Assembly: GCF_000423125.1 (NCBI RefSeq)
Contig: NZ_AUHJ01000002.1
Coordinates: 124,001-188,000, forward strand
Direction of reading: 5' to 3'
Length of the DNA stretch: 64,000 bases
Source of the DNA: Haliea salexigens DSM 19537
GTDB taxonomy: Bacteria > Pseudomonadota > Gammaproteobacteria > Pseudomonadales > Halieaceae
The translations under genes and the position numbers were made by a program. Below are positions 19,303 through 29,083 of this stretch, piece after piece (position 1 is the first letter of the stretch; each line of letters starts with the position of its first letter). Under the pieces are notes generated by a model. That model saw nothing but the letters and a program-made list of their open reading frames with translations. It ran no database searches and was not told the origin of the DNA.

Positions 19303-20901
19303 ATGTCAGACTACCTGAAAGACGTTGAATCCTTCGCTGCACTGCGCGCCGCGCAGGGTGGCACCTGGGACAATATTCACCCCGAGTACGCCGCGCGCAT
19401 GAAGCACCAGAACCGCTTCCGCACCGGCCTGGACATTGCGCGCTACACGGCGGGCATCATGCGTCGCGACATGGCCGAGTACGATGCCGACAGCAGCCAG
19501 TACACGCAATCGCTGGGTTGCTGGCATGGCTTTATCGGTCAGCAGAAGCTGATTGCCATCAAGAAGCACCACGGCACTACCAACAAGCGCTACCTGTACC
19601 TGTCCGGCTGGATGATTGCTGCGCTGCGCAGTGAATTCGGGCCGCTGCCCGACCAGTCCATGCACGAGAAGACGTCTGTGCCGGCGCTGATTGAAGAGCT
19701 CTACACCTTCCTGCGCCAGGCAGATGCGCGCGAGCTCGGTCACCTCTACCACGACCTCGACGCGGCGCGTGCCGCCGGTGACGAGGTGCGGGAAAAGGCA
19801 CTGGTACAGGCCATCGACAACTACGAAACACACGTGGTACCGATCATCGCCGACATCGACGCGGGCTTCGGTAACGAAGAGGCCACCTACCTGCTGGCCA
19901 AGCGGATGATCGAGGCGGGCGCTTGTGCCATCCAGATCGAAAACCAGGTGTCCGATGCCAAGCAGTGTGGACACCAGGACGGCAAGGTGACGGTGCCCCA
20001 CGAAGACTTCCTCGCCAAGATCAACGCCGTGCGTTACGCCTTCCTCGAACTGGGTGTCGACGACGGTGTCATCGTGGCCCGCACCGACTCACTGGGTGCT
20101 GGCCTCACGCAGAAAATCCCTGTGTCTCGCGACCCGGGCGACCTCGCACACAAGTACAACGCCTTCCTGCAAACGGACGTTGTAGAGAGTGCCGAAGACG
20201 TGCGTGAAGGCGACGTCATCATCAAGCAGGACGGCAAGCTGGTGCGTCCGGTGCGCCTGCCCAATGGCCTCTACCGTTTCAAGGACGGCACCGGCGAGGC
20301 ACGCTGCATACTCGACTGCATCACCAGCCTGCAAAGTGGCGCTGACCTGCTCTGGATCGAGACGGAAAAGCCGCACGTGGGCCAGATCGGTGCCATGGTG
20401 GACGAGATCCGCAAGGTCATCCCCAACGCCAAGCTGGTGTACAACAACTCTCCGTCCTTCAACTGGACGCTGAACTTCCGCCAGCAGGTGTTCGATGCCT
20501 GGACTACCGAGGGCAAGGATGTGTCGGCTTACCAGCGCGACAAACTGATGAGCGCCGAATACGACGCCACGGACCTGGGCCAGGAAGCGGATCGCCGCAT
20601 CCAGACCTTCCAGGCAGACGCGGCGCGTGAAGCGGGGATTTTCCACCACCTCATCACGCTGCCCACCTACCACACGGCGGCGCTGTCTACCGACAACCTG
20701 GCCAAGGGGTACTTCGGAGAAGAGGGCATGCTGGCCTACGTGGAGGGTGTACAGCGCAAGGAAATCCGCCAGGGCATCGCCTGCGTCAAGCACCAGGACA
20801 TGGCCGGCTCCAACATGGGTGACGACCACAAGGAGTATTTTGCCGGTGAAGCCGCGCTCAAGGCCGGTGGCAAAGACAACACCATGAACCAGTTCGGCTG
20901 A
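19303..20901 (+). CDS. aceA: Isocitrate lyase (long form)
   Basis: Cleaves isocitrate to glyoxylate and succinate, the first step of the glyoxylate shunt for growth on acetate and fatty acids. At 532 residues it belongs to the long class found in Pseudomonas, not the 434-residue E. coli type. The metal/substrate motif IADIDAGFGNEEATYLLAKRM and the catalytic SDAKQCGHQDGK (Cys at about residue 222) are clear, as is IVARTDSLGAGL. GAGGCCAGCC precedes ATG 19303. It stands alone, with its own upstream AT-rich region; malate synthase is not in the window. Confidence 0.96.
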   Translation: MSDYLKDVESFAALRAAQGGTWDNIHPEYAARMKHQNRFRTGLDIARYTAGIMRRDMAEYDADSSQYTQSLGCWHGFIGQQKLIAIKKHHGTTNKRYLYLSGWMIAALRSEFGPLPDQSMHEKTSVPALIEELYTFLRQADARELGHLYHDLDAARAAGDEVREKALVQAIDNYETHVVPIIADIDAGFGNEEATYLLAKRMIEAGACAIQIENQVSDAKQCGHQDGKVTVPHEDFLAKINAVRYAFLELGVDDGVIVARTDSLGAGLTQKIPVSRDPGDLAHKYNAFLQTDVVESAEDVREGDVIIKQDGKLVRPVRLPNGLYRFKDGTGEARCILDCITSLQSGADLLWIETEKPHVGQIGAMVDEIRKVIPNAKLVYNNSPSFNWTLNFRQQVFDAWTTEGKDVSAYQRDKLMSAEYDATDLGQEADRRIQTFQADAAREAGIFHHLITLPTYHTAALSTDNLAKGYFGEEGMLAYVEGVQRKEIRQGIACVKHQDMAGSNMGDDHKEYFAGEAALKAGGKDNTMNQFG

Positions 20902-20919
20902 GCGTAGGGCCGAACACAC

Positions 20920-22125
20920 TCACGACCCGAAAGGGTCGTCCACGGAGCGGGCCGGCTGGGTAAACCAGCGCGGCCCGTTTTCCGTCATGTAGAAGTGGTC
21001 TTCAAGGCGCACGCCAAACGCACCCGGCACACAGATCATCGGCTCATTGCTGAAGCACATGCCGGGCGCCAGCGGCGTGCTGTTGTCGCGCACCAGGTAG
21101 GGCCACTCGTGAATGTCCAGGCCGATGCCGTGGCCGGTACGGTGCGGCAGGCCGGGTAGCTGGTAGTCCGGGCTGAGGCCACCTGCGGCCAGTACAGCGC
21201 GTGCGGCGTCATCCACACTGCCGCAACTGGCACCAATCTGCGCCGCCTCGAAGGCCGCCTGTTGCGCGGCTTTTTCCAGGTTCCAGATCTCACGCTGTTG
21301 CGTGTTGGGTTCACCCAGCACGTAGCTGCGCGTGATATCGGAAATATAGCCGTGCAGCTGGCAGCCGGTGTCGATCAACACCATATCGCCCTCGTCCAGT
21401 GCCTTGGGCTGTGCAACACCGTGCGGGAACGCGCTGTCCGGACCAAACAGCACAATGCAGAAATACGAACCGGCGGGTGCCCCCACACGCTTGTGCGCCT
21501 CGTGGATGAACGCGGTCACCTCGGCGGTGGTAATGCCCGGGCGCAGGATGCGTGCCACCGCGCGGTGCACCTCCAGTGTCATATCCTTGGCGCGCTGCAT
21601 CAGGGCCAGCTCCGCCGCTGATTTCTGCATGCGACAGCCGGCGGTAATCGGCGTGGCACTTTGCACGCGGCACTGCGGTGCAGCCTGTTGCAGGCCATCG
21701 ACGATGAAGAACGGTGCGGATTCATCTACGCCCAGCGTAGTGACGTGCATGTCTTCCAGCAGCTGTGCACAGAGCCGGTAGGGGCTTTCATGCTCTTCCC
21801 AGCAGTGCACCTCACCCGCCACCCGCAGAAAGCCCTGCAGCGTGCCCAGCTCAAAGGCCGGCGCGATATACCGCGGCTCGCCCTGCGCCGGAATCAAGGC
21901 CCCCACCATGCGCTCGCTGGGCGACCAGCGCGTACCGGTGAAATACAGCAGGTTGGTGCCGGCATTCAGGTACAGGGCATCCAGCCCGGCAGCCTGCATC
22001 AGCTGTTGCGCCCGCTGCAGCCGCGCCGCAAACTCCGCGTTGCCGATGGGTTCTGCGCCGGCGCTCATATCCTGTAGCCGGGCGAGTTCAGTGGCGGTGT
22101 CTGAGCCGCCGATACCTCGAGTCAT
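20920..22125 (-). CDS. M24 family aminopeptidase P-like protein (Xaa-Pro peptidase)
   Basis: A cytoplasmic metallopeptidase of the aminopeptidase P/prolidase type, 401 residues. An N-terminal creatinase-like domain (about 25-165) precedes the pita-bread catalytic domain. All five metal ligands can be placed: Asp in VLIDTGCQLHG, Asp in ISDITRSYV, His in RTGHGIGLD, Glu in CFSNEPMI and Glu in VRLEDHFYM. GAGGAG lies just before ATG 22125. It is convergent with aceA and divergent from an HxlR-type regulator gene. The exact substrate (Xaa-Pro peptides or dipeptides) cannot be told. Confidence 0.9.
   Translation of the reverse strand: MTRGIGGSDTATELARLQDMSAGAEPIGNAEFAARLQRAQQLMQAAGLDALYLNAGTNLLYFTGTRWSPSERMVGALIPAQGEPRYIAPAFELGTLQGFLRVAGEVHCWEEHESPYRLCAQLLEDMHVTTLGVDESAPFFIVDGLQQAAPQCRVQSATPITAGCRMQKSAAELALMQRAKDMTLEVHRAVARILRPGITTAEVTAFIHEAHKRVGAPAGSYFCIVLFGPDSAFPHGVAQPKALDEGDMVLIDTGCQLHGYISDITRSYVLGEPNTQQREIWNLEKAAQQAAFEAAQIGASCGSVDDAARAVLAAGGLSPDYQLPGLPHRTGHGIGLDIHEWPYLVRDNSTPLAPGMCFSNEPMICVPGAFGVRLEDHFYMTENGPRWFTQPARSVDDPFGS
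20922..20939. terminator. Hairpin between convergent aceA and M24 peptidase gene
   Basis: ACGACCC and GGGTCGT with a GAAA loop form a perfect 7-base-pair stem. It lies 20 bases past the aceA stop and over the last codons of the convergent peptidase gene. No T run follows, so terminator action is probable but not certain. Confidence 0.45.
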
Positions 22126-22216
22126 GGTGTCTCCTCATTGGCGTGAGCGGGGTGGTCGTTTATGCTCACCGCAATGGGTGGGATCATAACTGCAGGGCAT
22201 GCAGGGGGAAAGGGCG

Positions 22217-22750
22217 ATGCGTTGGACCGAGATTGATCAGCAGTTGTGCTCCGTGGCGCGCGCGCTGTCGGTGGTGGGTGAGCGCTGGACACTGCTTATC
22301 CTGCGCGATGCCTTCCTGGGTACGCGGCGCTTCGAGCAGTTTCAGCACAACCTCGGCATCACGCGGCATCGGCTCTCCGAGCGCCTCAGCAAACTGGTGG
22401 AACAGGGGGTACTGGTGAAGGTGCCCTATAACGAGCGGCCCCTGCGTCACGAGTACCGTCTTACGCGCAAGGGGCTGGGCCTGTATCCGGTTCTCATGAG
22501 CCTCGCCCGCTGGGGCGACGACTGGATGACAGGAGAGGAGGGCGTTACCCTGCAGTACGTGCACCGCAGTTGCGGCAAGGTCACTCGGCCGTTGCTGGCC
22601 TGCAGTGAGTGTGGTGAACCGCTGCGCCCCGAGGGTGTGATGCCGCAGCCCGGCCCCTCGTTGCAGGTGATTGCCGATGATCTTGCGAAGGAGGGGCGCC
22701 GCAATGTGCCGATTCCCGAGCTGATCGGTCGTTCGCGGCCGCAGGAGTGA
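22217..22750 (+). CDS. HxlR-family transcriptional regulator with Cys cluster
   Basis: A 177-residue winged-helix regulator. The HxlR core (about 8-95) shows CSVARALSVVGERWTLLILRDAFLG and the GITRHRLSERLSKLVEQGVL recognition helix. The C-terminal part is longer than a bare HxlR domain and holds C at RSCGKV and a CSECG pair, a possible zinc ribbon. ATG 22217 has a strong GGGGGAAAG ahead of it; ATG 22199 is possible. Divergent from the M24 peptidase gene and 128 bases before a TonB-dependent receptor, either of which may be its target. Effector unknown. Confidence 0.85.
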   Translation: MRWTEIDQQLCSVARALSVVGERWTLLILRDAFLGTRRFEQFQHNLGITRHRLSERLSKLVEQGVLVKVPYNERPLRHEYRLTRKGLGLYPVLMSLARWGDDWMTGEEGVTLQYVHRSCGKVTRPLLACSECGEPLRPEGVMPQPGPSLQVIADDLAKEGRRNVPIPELIGRSRPQE

Positions 22751-22878
22751 AACAGCTTGCGTGGAAGCGCTGAACCTCAAAGTAGATTCGGTGAAATTGT
22801 AACATTTCTGTTTGCTTCAACTTTCGGGGTAAGCAGCTAGACTCTTGGCATACCCATAAAAACAGAAGGACGCTTGCC

Positions 22879-25230
22879 ATGACCCCTTTCCGCAAAACAC
22901 TGCTCGCCGCCGCTATCGTCGCTGCACTGCCCGTAACCGCGTTCGCTCAGCTGGAGGAAGTGGTGGTGACAGCGACCAAACGCGAGGTTTCGGCGCAGGA
23001 CCTCCCGTTTTCCATTAACGCCCAGTCTGAGGCTGACATCCGCCGTCTGGGTGCAACCACGCTGGAGGACCTTTCGCGCAATGTGGCGGGTTTGGCAATC
23101 CAGAACCTCGGCCCGGGCCAGAGCCAGGTGTCCATTCGTGGCGTATCGGCAGGCCAGGTGGTTCGCGACCAGCCGGGGGTTAAGGAGCAGGTGGGGGTTT
23201 ACCTCGACGAGACAGTGATCTCGCTGTCGCTGTTCACGCCCGATCTCGATCTGTACGACTTGAACCGTGTGGAGACCCTGCGCGGCCCGCAGGGCACCCT
23301 GTTCGGTTCGGGCTCTGTGGGTGGGACCATTCGTTTTATCACCAACCAGCCTGATTTTGAAACACTTGAAGGGTCTGTCGAAGCCAACCTGAATACCATA
23401 GAAGACGGTGATATGGGTGGCCACTTCAAAGGCATGATCAATATCCCCATGAATGATCGCGCCGCTTTGCGCGTCGTTGGCTATGGCACAGAGTATGGCG
23501 GCTGGGTAGATGCCCTGCGTGAAGGCGGGGGCATCAGCGAAGACGTTAACAGCGGCGGGCGCTATGGCGGCCGTATAGCGCTTGCTCTGCAGCCTACAGA
23601 CAACCTCACCATCACACCACGCGTGGTTTTCCAGAAAATTGAAACCGACGGTTTCAACCGCGAAGAGGTGTACAACCTGTTTGCCAACCCTTACACCACT
23701 ACCCGTCCACCCGTGCAACTCGCCGAGCGTCAGCAGTACCTCCGTCTTGATGAGGCGTTCGAAGACGAGACGATGATCGCTGATCTGGTGGTCAACTGGA
23801 GCCTGGACGCGGTCGACGTGACCTATGCCGGTAGCTACGTCGATCGCGAGATTCTCGCCAGCCGCGATGCCAGTGCGCTCTCTGGCTCGGTGTCGGTTGA
23901 TCTCGGGTTTCCCGAGTCGGCGGTGCTGCTGCCTTCGAATCTGCGCGATACCACCGATTTGCAGCAAACGACTCACGAATTGCGTTTCGCGTCCAATAGC
24001 GATGGCGCCTTCAATTGGGTGTTCGGCGGTTTCTATTCCGACGTCGAGCGTACCTATGCGCAGCGCCTGCCGACGCCGGGGTACGACGTGGTGACCGACC
24101 AGGTGCTGGGCGCGGGCACAGCGGAGGCTGTCAGCAACGGCTATGGGCCGGATTCACCCTACAATTCCGATTTGCCCTATGATATTGAGCAAACCGCGCT
24201 GTTTGGTGAGGTCAGCTACGATGTCACCGAGCGCTTGAACGTCACGCTGGGCGGGCGCTACTACGATTTTGAGGAGGAGCGTCGTTTCACCACGGGGGGG
24301 CTGTTCTCCAATGGTGACGACCAGGTCGACTCCACATCATCGGATGGCTTCAATCCGCGCCTGCTCGTCAGCTACGATGTCAGCGACGATATGACCGTTA
24401 ACGCCCAGGCCTCGCAGGGTTTTCGCCTCGGTGGCGTCAATGACCCGCTCAACGTACCGCTGTGCGATGCGGGTGACCTGCAAACCTTCGGCAACTTTCA
24501 GTCCTATGAAGATGAAACACTCTGGAACTACGAGTTGGGCTTCAAGAGCGAGTTCGAACGGGTGCGCTTCAACGCGGCCATCTTCTATACCGACATCGAG
24601 GACTTGCAGGTAACCCTGGACGCCGGTTCCTGTTCGTCGCGGATCAGCTTCAACGTGCCCGAGGCGCACACCCTGGGTGTCGAATGGGAGCTGGTGGCCT
24701 ACCCATCGGAGCTGCTGATGCTGACGCTGTCCGGTAGCGTGCTGGAGGCCGAATTCGATTCCACCGTGGTCGACAGCGAAGGCAACGTGCTGGGCGGTGT
24801 GGAGGACGGCAACAGGTTGGCTTCGGTGCCTGAATTCCAGGTTTCCGCCTCTGCAACCTATACCTTCCCGGTTGATGCCTTCGGTTCCGATGAGATGTAT
24901 GTATCCGCTGTGCTGCAGCATGTCGGTGATCGCTTCACCCAACCCAGCGACCAGGTTGAAGGGGCGGGGAACTTTGTTTCCGGCCTGCCCTTCGGCGGCG
25001 CGACGGGCAACGAGGTTACCGCGGTGGACCTTGAATTGGATGCTTACGAGCAGCTGAACCTGAGTGCGGGTATCATCTGGAGCACGTTTGAAGCGGTGGT
25101 GTATGTAAATAACGTTACCGACGAAAATGCCCAGCTCTCGTTCGATCGCGAGCGTGGTGGTCGCGCACGTCTCGCTTTCCGCAACAACCAGCCTCGTACC
25201 GTGGGTATCACACTGCGCAAGTTCTTCTAA
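22879..25230 (+). CDS. TonB-dependent outer membrane receptor
   Basis: A 783-residue gated outer membrane barrel for energised uptake. Signal peptide of about 23 residues ending AFA-Q, then a TonB-box-like LEEVVVTATKRE, a plug domain (about 40-155, with VSIRGVSAG and RVETLRGPQGTLFGSGSVGGTIRF) and a 22-strand-type barrel ending in a C-terminal Phe, LRKFF. AAGGA precedes ATG 22879. The substrate cannot be deduced; nothing marks it as a siderophore receptor, and this plug style is common in marine bacteria for many substrates. A 9-base-pair hairpin follows the gene. Confidence 0.93.
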   Translation: MTPFRKTLLAAAIVAALPVTAFAQLEEVVVTATKREVSAQDLPFSINAQSEADIRRLGATTLEDLSRNVAGLAIQNLGPGQSQVSIRGVSAGQVVRDQPGVKEQVGVYLDETVISLSLFTPDLDLYDLNRVETLRGPQGTLFGSGSVGGTIRFITNQPDFETLEGSVEANLNTIEDGDMGGHFKGMINIPMNDRAALRVVGYGTEYGGWVDALREGGGISEDVNSGGRYGGRIALALQPTDNLTITPRVVFQKIETDGFNREEVYNLFANPYTTTRPPVQLAERQQYLRLDEAFEDETMIADLVVNWSLDAVDVTYAGSYVDREILASRDASALSGSVSVDLGFPESAVLLPSNLRDTTDLQQTTHELRFASNSDGAFNWVFGGFYSDVERTYAQRLPTPGYDVVTDQVLGAGTAEAVSNGYGPDSPYNSDLPYDIEQTALFGEVSYDVTERLNVTLGGRYYDFEEERRFTTGGLFSNGDDQVDSTSSDGFNPRLLVSYDVSDDMTVNAQASQGFRLGGVNDPLNVPLCDAGDLQTFGNFQSYEDETLWNYELGFKSEFERVRFNAAIFYTDIEDLQVTLDAGSCSSRISFNVPEAHTLGVEWELVAYPSELLMLTLSGSVLEAEFDSTVVDSEGNVLGGVEDGNRLASVPEFQVSASATYTFPVDAFGSDEMYVSAVLQHVGDRFTQPSDQVEGAGNFVSGLPFGGATGNEVTAVDLELDAYEQLNLSAGIIWSTFEAVVYVNNVTDENAQLSFDRERGGRARLAFRNNQPRTVGITLRKFF

Positions 25231-25240
25231 GGTCGACAGC

Positions 25241-25262
25241 GGTGCCTCGGTAACGAGGCGCC
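25241..25262 (+). terminator. Hairpin after the TonB-dependent receptor gene
   Basis: GGTGCCTCG (25241-25249), GTAA, CGAGGCGCC (25254-25262): a 9-base-pair stem with one G-T pair, 11 bases after the stop codon. It lacks a T run but is well placed to end the transcript. Confidence 0.45.
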
Positions 25263-25349
25263 GCCACCTCGATGCCCCGGACGGAGCATTGCGCCGGCTC
25301 ACGGGATAGTGTCTCCTTATCCGCAGGATTCCGTGTTTAAGGATGGTGG

Positions 25350-26473
<1,124 letters not shown>

Positions 26474-26477
<4 letters not shown>

Positions 26478-26968
26478 TCGGCCAACGCCACACTGGCGTC
26501 AGGGGCCATCGCGGCTTGCAGGTGTTCCAGGCGGCTGAGTAATGCCCGGTTGGATGCCTGAATCGCCTCTACCTGCGTGATCAGCTGTTGTTGCGTGTCT
26601 TCCAGTGCATACAGAGCGGGCAGGGTGCTCGCGGGCTCGGCGCGCGGCGCCGGCACCTCGGTGTGTATGGGGGGCTCAGTGGCCGCCACTATTGGCTGGG
26701 ACGACTCTGCTGCCGGTGGCGCTTTGGGTTCCGTGGCCAGAAAACCGTGGCCTGCCGCCGCGGTTGTCACCAGCAACGCACCGAACAGCGTCCAGGTCAT
26801 CCAGCTGCGCACGGCGGGTCGTGCAGCGCTGCCGGTTGCGGGGCGCCGCAGCGAGCGTGCGGTTTTACCTGCGGGGGCAGGGCGGCGCAGGTCGCTGCGC
26901 AGCCAGAGGTTGCCGTTTGTGGACGGGGCCTCCGGGGCATTGCGGCGCCGCGCTAGACGCTGATGCAT
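26474..26968 (-). CDS. Small membrane protein of unknown function
   Basis: A 164-residue protein I do not recognise. Residues 1-54 are basic and rich in Arg, Pro and Ala; one membrane helix lies at about 56-78 ([22 protein letters not shown]); a Pro/Ala linker follows, then a probable coiled coil at about 118-155 ([30 protein letters not shown]). The start overlaps the end of the upstream GGDEF gene by 16 bases, so the two are likely co-transcribed and perhaps coupled. Its TAG stop shares bases with the TAG stop of the convergent SPOR gene. Coding is supported by the overlap and plausible architecture, not by homology. Confidence 0.65.
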
Positions 26969-27882
26969 ACCCGCCCCCGGCCCTGTGCCTTCGCGTGGTA
27001 CAGGTGTGTGTCGGCGCGCTGCATCAATGCTTTGTCGTCATCACCGGGGAGCAGGTCGGCCACGCCGATACTCAGGCGCGGCAGCACCCCACCGGCGCGG
27101 GTGGAGAGCCCCACGGTGACGTGCTCTACCGTCTCGCGTATTTTGCGTGCTACGTCTGCTGCGCCACTGAGCCCTGTGCGTGGCAGCAGGATGGCGAACT
27201 CGTCCCCGCCGAGGCGAAACAGGAGGTCTGATTCGCGCACACAGCCGCGAAACGACTCGGCCAGGCGACACAGCACTTCGTCTCCTACGAGGTGACCAAG
27301 CTGGTCGTTGATGTCCTTGAAGTGGTCGATGTCGATAATCATCAACGACAGCGCACTGCCATGGCGCTTGGCCAGCAGGAGCTCGTGGCTCAGGCGCTCG
27401 TCCATTGCCCGGCGATTCAACAGCCCGGTGAGCCCATCGTGCAGGGCCGTAACCTGGGCGTGGGCCAGCTGTTGCGCAAGGCGCACTGCGCGCGCCAGGC
27501 CGCCAAGGGCGCGCTCCAGCAGCGTTAATTCGGCTTCGCTGAAGCGCTGGCGACGTGACAGGGTCACTGCGCCGAGTGTTTTTCCGTCGATATCCAGTTG
27601 GTAGAGTGCGCGGTGGTGGCGCTGCTCACCGAAGATGAGCTCCTGCTGATCGCCAGCGGCGGTAAACCCCAGGCTGTCGGCGAGCCCGCAGCGGCTGGCC
27701 CAGCGGTGAAAGCGCTCCAGCAAGACGTTCTGGTCTGCTTCACCGATCAGGGTATCGAACAGCCCCAGCATCTGTTCGGCGGCCTCGATGTCCGCCATCG
27801 GCGCGGCCAGAGGCGTGGCGGGAGACGTCGCCAGGTTGGCGGCGCGGTCGCTGACAAGGGTGAACGGCGATCTGTCGGTCAT
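26953..27882 (-). CDS. Diguanylate cyclase, GAF-like plus GGDEF domain
   Basis: Makes the second messenger cyclic di-GMP from two GTP. With the chosen start it has 309 residues: a GAF-like region (about 25-145) and a GGDEF domain (about 146-309) with DGLTGLLNRR, DIDHFKDIND and an intact RLGGDEF. The RESD five residues before GGDEF is an intact inhibitory I-site. ATG 27909 is in frame, but the sigma-54 promoter would place the transcript start near base 27911, leaving no room for a ribosome site, so ATG 27882 is preferred. It shares strand with flgA-flgM-flgN and has a flagellar-type promoter, suggesting a role in the motility/biofilm switch. Confidence 0.9.
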   Translation of the reverse strand: MTDRSPFTLVSDRAANLATSPATPLAAPMADIEAAEQMLGLFDTLIGEADQNVLLERFHRWASRCGLADSLGFTAAGDQQELIFGEQRHHRALYQLDIDGKTLGAVTLSRRQRFSEAELTLLERALGGLARAVRLAQQLAHAQVTALHDGLTGLLNRRAMDERLSHELLLAKRHGSALSLMIIDIDHFKDINDQLGHLVGDEVLCRLAESFRGCVRESDLLFRLGGDEFAILLPRTGLSGAADVARKIRETVEHVTVGLSTRAGGVLPRLSIGVADLLPGDDDKALMQRADTHLYHAKAQGRGRVCISV

Positions 27883-27921
27883 GGCGTCAATGCTCGAGTG
27901 AAGGTCCATCGAGCAGGTATA

Positions 27922-27937
27922 AGCAATTGCCGTGCCA
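27922..27937 (-). promoter_or_regulatory. Near-consensus sigma-54 promoter for the GGDEF gene
   Basis: Read on the minus strand, TGGCAC (27937-27932), five bases, TTGCT (27926-27922) match the -24/-12 consensus at every position. Transcription would start at about 27911. The rest of the gap to flgN holds a 6-base-pair dyad, CCGGCA/TGCCGG at 28051-28068, and nothing else seen. Confidence 0.7.
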
Positions 27938-28108
27938 ATAATTACTTATCGGATTTTGCAGGGATTTGCGTATTTTTTGCCTAATTTGGCGTGTTTTCGG
28001 CGAATAAAGTGCAGGCCGTGACATGCCATAGAGTGCCGTTTACGTGGCGACCGGCAAGAAGGTGCCGGCCAGGCAGTCAAATAATTGACGTTATTGGGGG
28101 TGTTCGGC

Positions 28109-28666
28109 TCAGGCTTTACCCAGGCTTTGACTGTCTCTGGTGCTGTCTGCCCCGCCGGTACCCGAGTACAACCGCGGATCGCCGTCTTGCTGGCGCAATA
28201 CACGCAGGGCACTGCGGGTGTGCTCTGCCAGCCGGTCTATCAGCAGGCCGTTGGCCGCGTTGAGCTCGGTGCACTGCTCGCCAAGTGCAATCAGGCGCGC
28301 CTGCAAGCCGCGATTTTCCGTACTGTTGTCGAGCTCGGCGATCTGGCGCGAGAGAGAGCCCTCAGCGCGGCGTGATGAAGAGCCCTCAGCGCGGCCTAGT
28401 GAAGAGCCTTCAGCGTGGCTTGGTAAGGAGCCCTCAGCGCGGCTTAGTGAAGAGCCCTCAGCCGACTCGGCTGCCGCAGTGGGCCGTTGCTGCTGCAGAC
28501 TGGAAAGCGCGTGGATTGCCGCATCCTTCGCCCGGGCGGCGCTTTCTATCTGTTGCGCATCGGCGCCGCGCAGCGCCTGCTGCTCGGCTTCAAGGTGGGT
28601 AAGTACGTTTTCCAGCGCCGTGATTTCGGCGCGCAGCGCCTGCGCCAGCTGTTCACCGGCGGTCAC
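28109..28666 (-). CDS. flgN: Flagellar export chaperone FlgN, with repeat insertion
   Basis: FlgN is the cytoplasmic chaperone for the hook-filament junction proteins FlgK and FlgL. The 185 residues are longer than the usual 140-155. Helical parts at 1-60 and 108-150 look like FlgN, but residues 69-107 are five tandem copies of an 8-residue unit of the type AEGSSLSR. These sit in the middle of the helical protein and would form a loop. GTG 28666 starts two bases after the flgM stop, as flgM-flgN are usually paired. The call rests mainly on position and helical pattern. Confidence 0.8.
   Translation of the reverse strand: MTAGEQLAQALRAEITALENVLTHLEAEQQALRGADAQQIESAARAKDAAIHALSSLQQQRPTAAAESAEGSSLSRAEGSLPSHAEGSSLGRAEGSSSRRAEGSLSRQIAELDNSTENRGLQARLIALGEQCTELNAANGLLIDRLAEHTRSALRVLRQQDGDPRLYSGTGGADSTRDSQSLGKA
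28346..28462 (-). repeat. Tandem 24-base repeats inside flgN
   Basis: Five imperfect in-frame copies of about 24 bases encode AEGSSLSR, AEGSLPSH, AEGSSLGR, AEGSSSRR and AEGSLSR. Copy number probably varies between strains. Confidence 0.9.
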
Positions 28667-28668
28667 GG

Positions 28669-28980
28669 TCAGGACAGGTCCTGCTCGGCCTGCAGCAGGT
28701 TGTTCACGATGCGCTCCAGGTCGACTTTGTAGCTGCCGTCGCTGATGGCGGCGCGCAGTTGTTCCACGCGTTCCATGTTGGCATCGGGCACGTCGGCCAA
28801 CTGGTTTTCCAGCTGCAGCATGTCTGTTGCCATGCGTGTGATGGTCACCGCGTCGGCTTCAACAACAGGCTTGCTGCTGCTGGCAGCACCGCTGCGTCCA
28901 GCTTGTTCCACGCCGCCCGTGCGCGCATCACCGCCGGCGCGCGACGGTTTGATGTTGGCATTGTTGTCGATTGGGTCCAT
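28669..28980 (-). CDS. flgM: Anti-sigma-28 factor FlgM
   Basis: FlgM binds and inhibits the flagellar sigma factor FliA until the hook is complete, then is exported. The 103 residues start MDPIDNNANI; the N-terminal half is disordered and rich in Gly/Ser, and the C-terminal half has the helical sigma-binding region (about 45-100, with LQLENQLADV, RVEQLRAAISDGSYKVDLERIVNNLLQAEQ) typical of the family. A sigma-28-type promoter lies upstream, giving the expected feedback loop. flgN follows after two bases. Confidence 0.93.
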   Translation of the reverse strand: MDPIDNNANIKPSRAGGDARTGGVEQAGRSGAASSSKPVVEADAVTITRMATDMLQLENQLADVPDANMERVEQLRAAISDGSYKVDLERIVNNLLQAEQDLS

Positions 28981-29033
28981 GGCAGTGTCACACAGTCAGT
29001 GAATGGCGGGCACTCGCGGGTGCCTTGATAGGT

Positions 29034-29060
29034 ATAGCGGCAGCAGCGCAGAAAAGTTTA
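29034..29060 (-). promoter_or_regulatory. Sigma-28 (FliA) promoter for flgM
   Basis: On the minus strand TAAA (29060-29057), 15 bases, GCCGCTAT (29041-29034) match the FliA consensus TAAA-N15-GCCGATAA with two mismatches in the -10 element. Start site near 29026, about 46 bases before flgM. Confidence 0.6.
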
Positions 29061-29083
29061 GCACAAGCGTGATCTCGTCGCGC

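Noticed and set aside
27945-27955. TCCGATAA-like element on the minus strand as a sigma-28 promoter for the GGDEF gene
   Set aside because: No TAAA at the required 15 bases upstream; the sigma-54 element nearby is far better.
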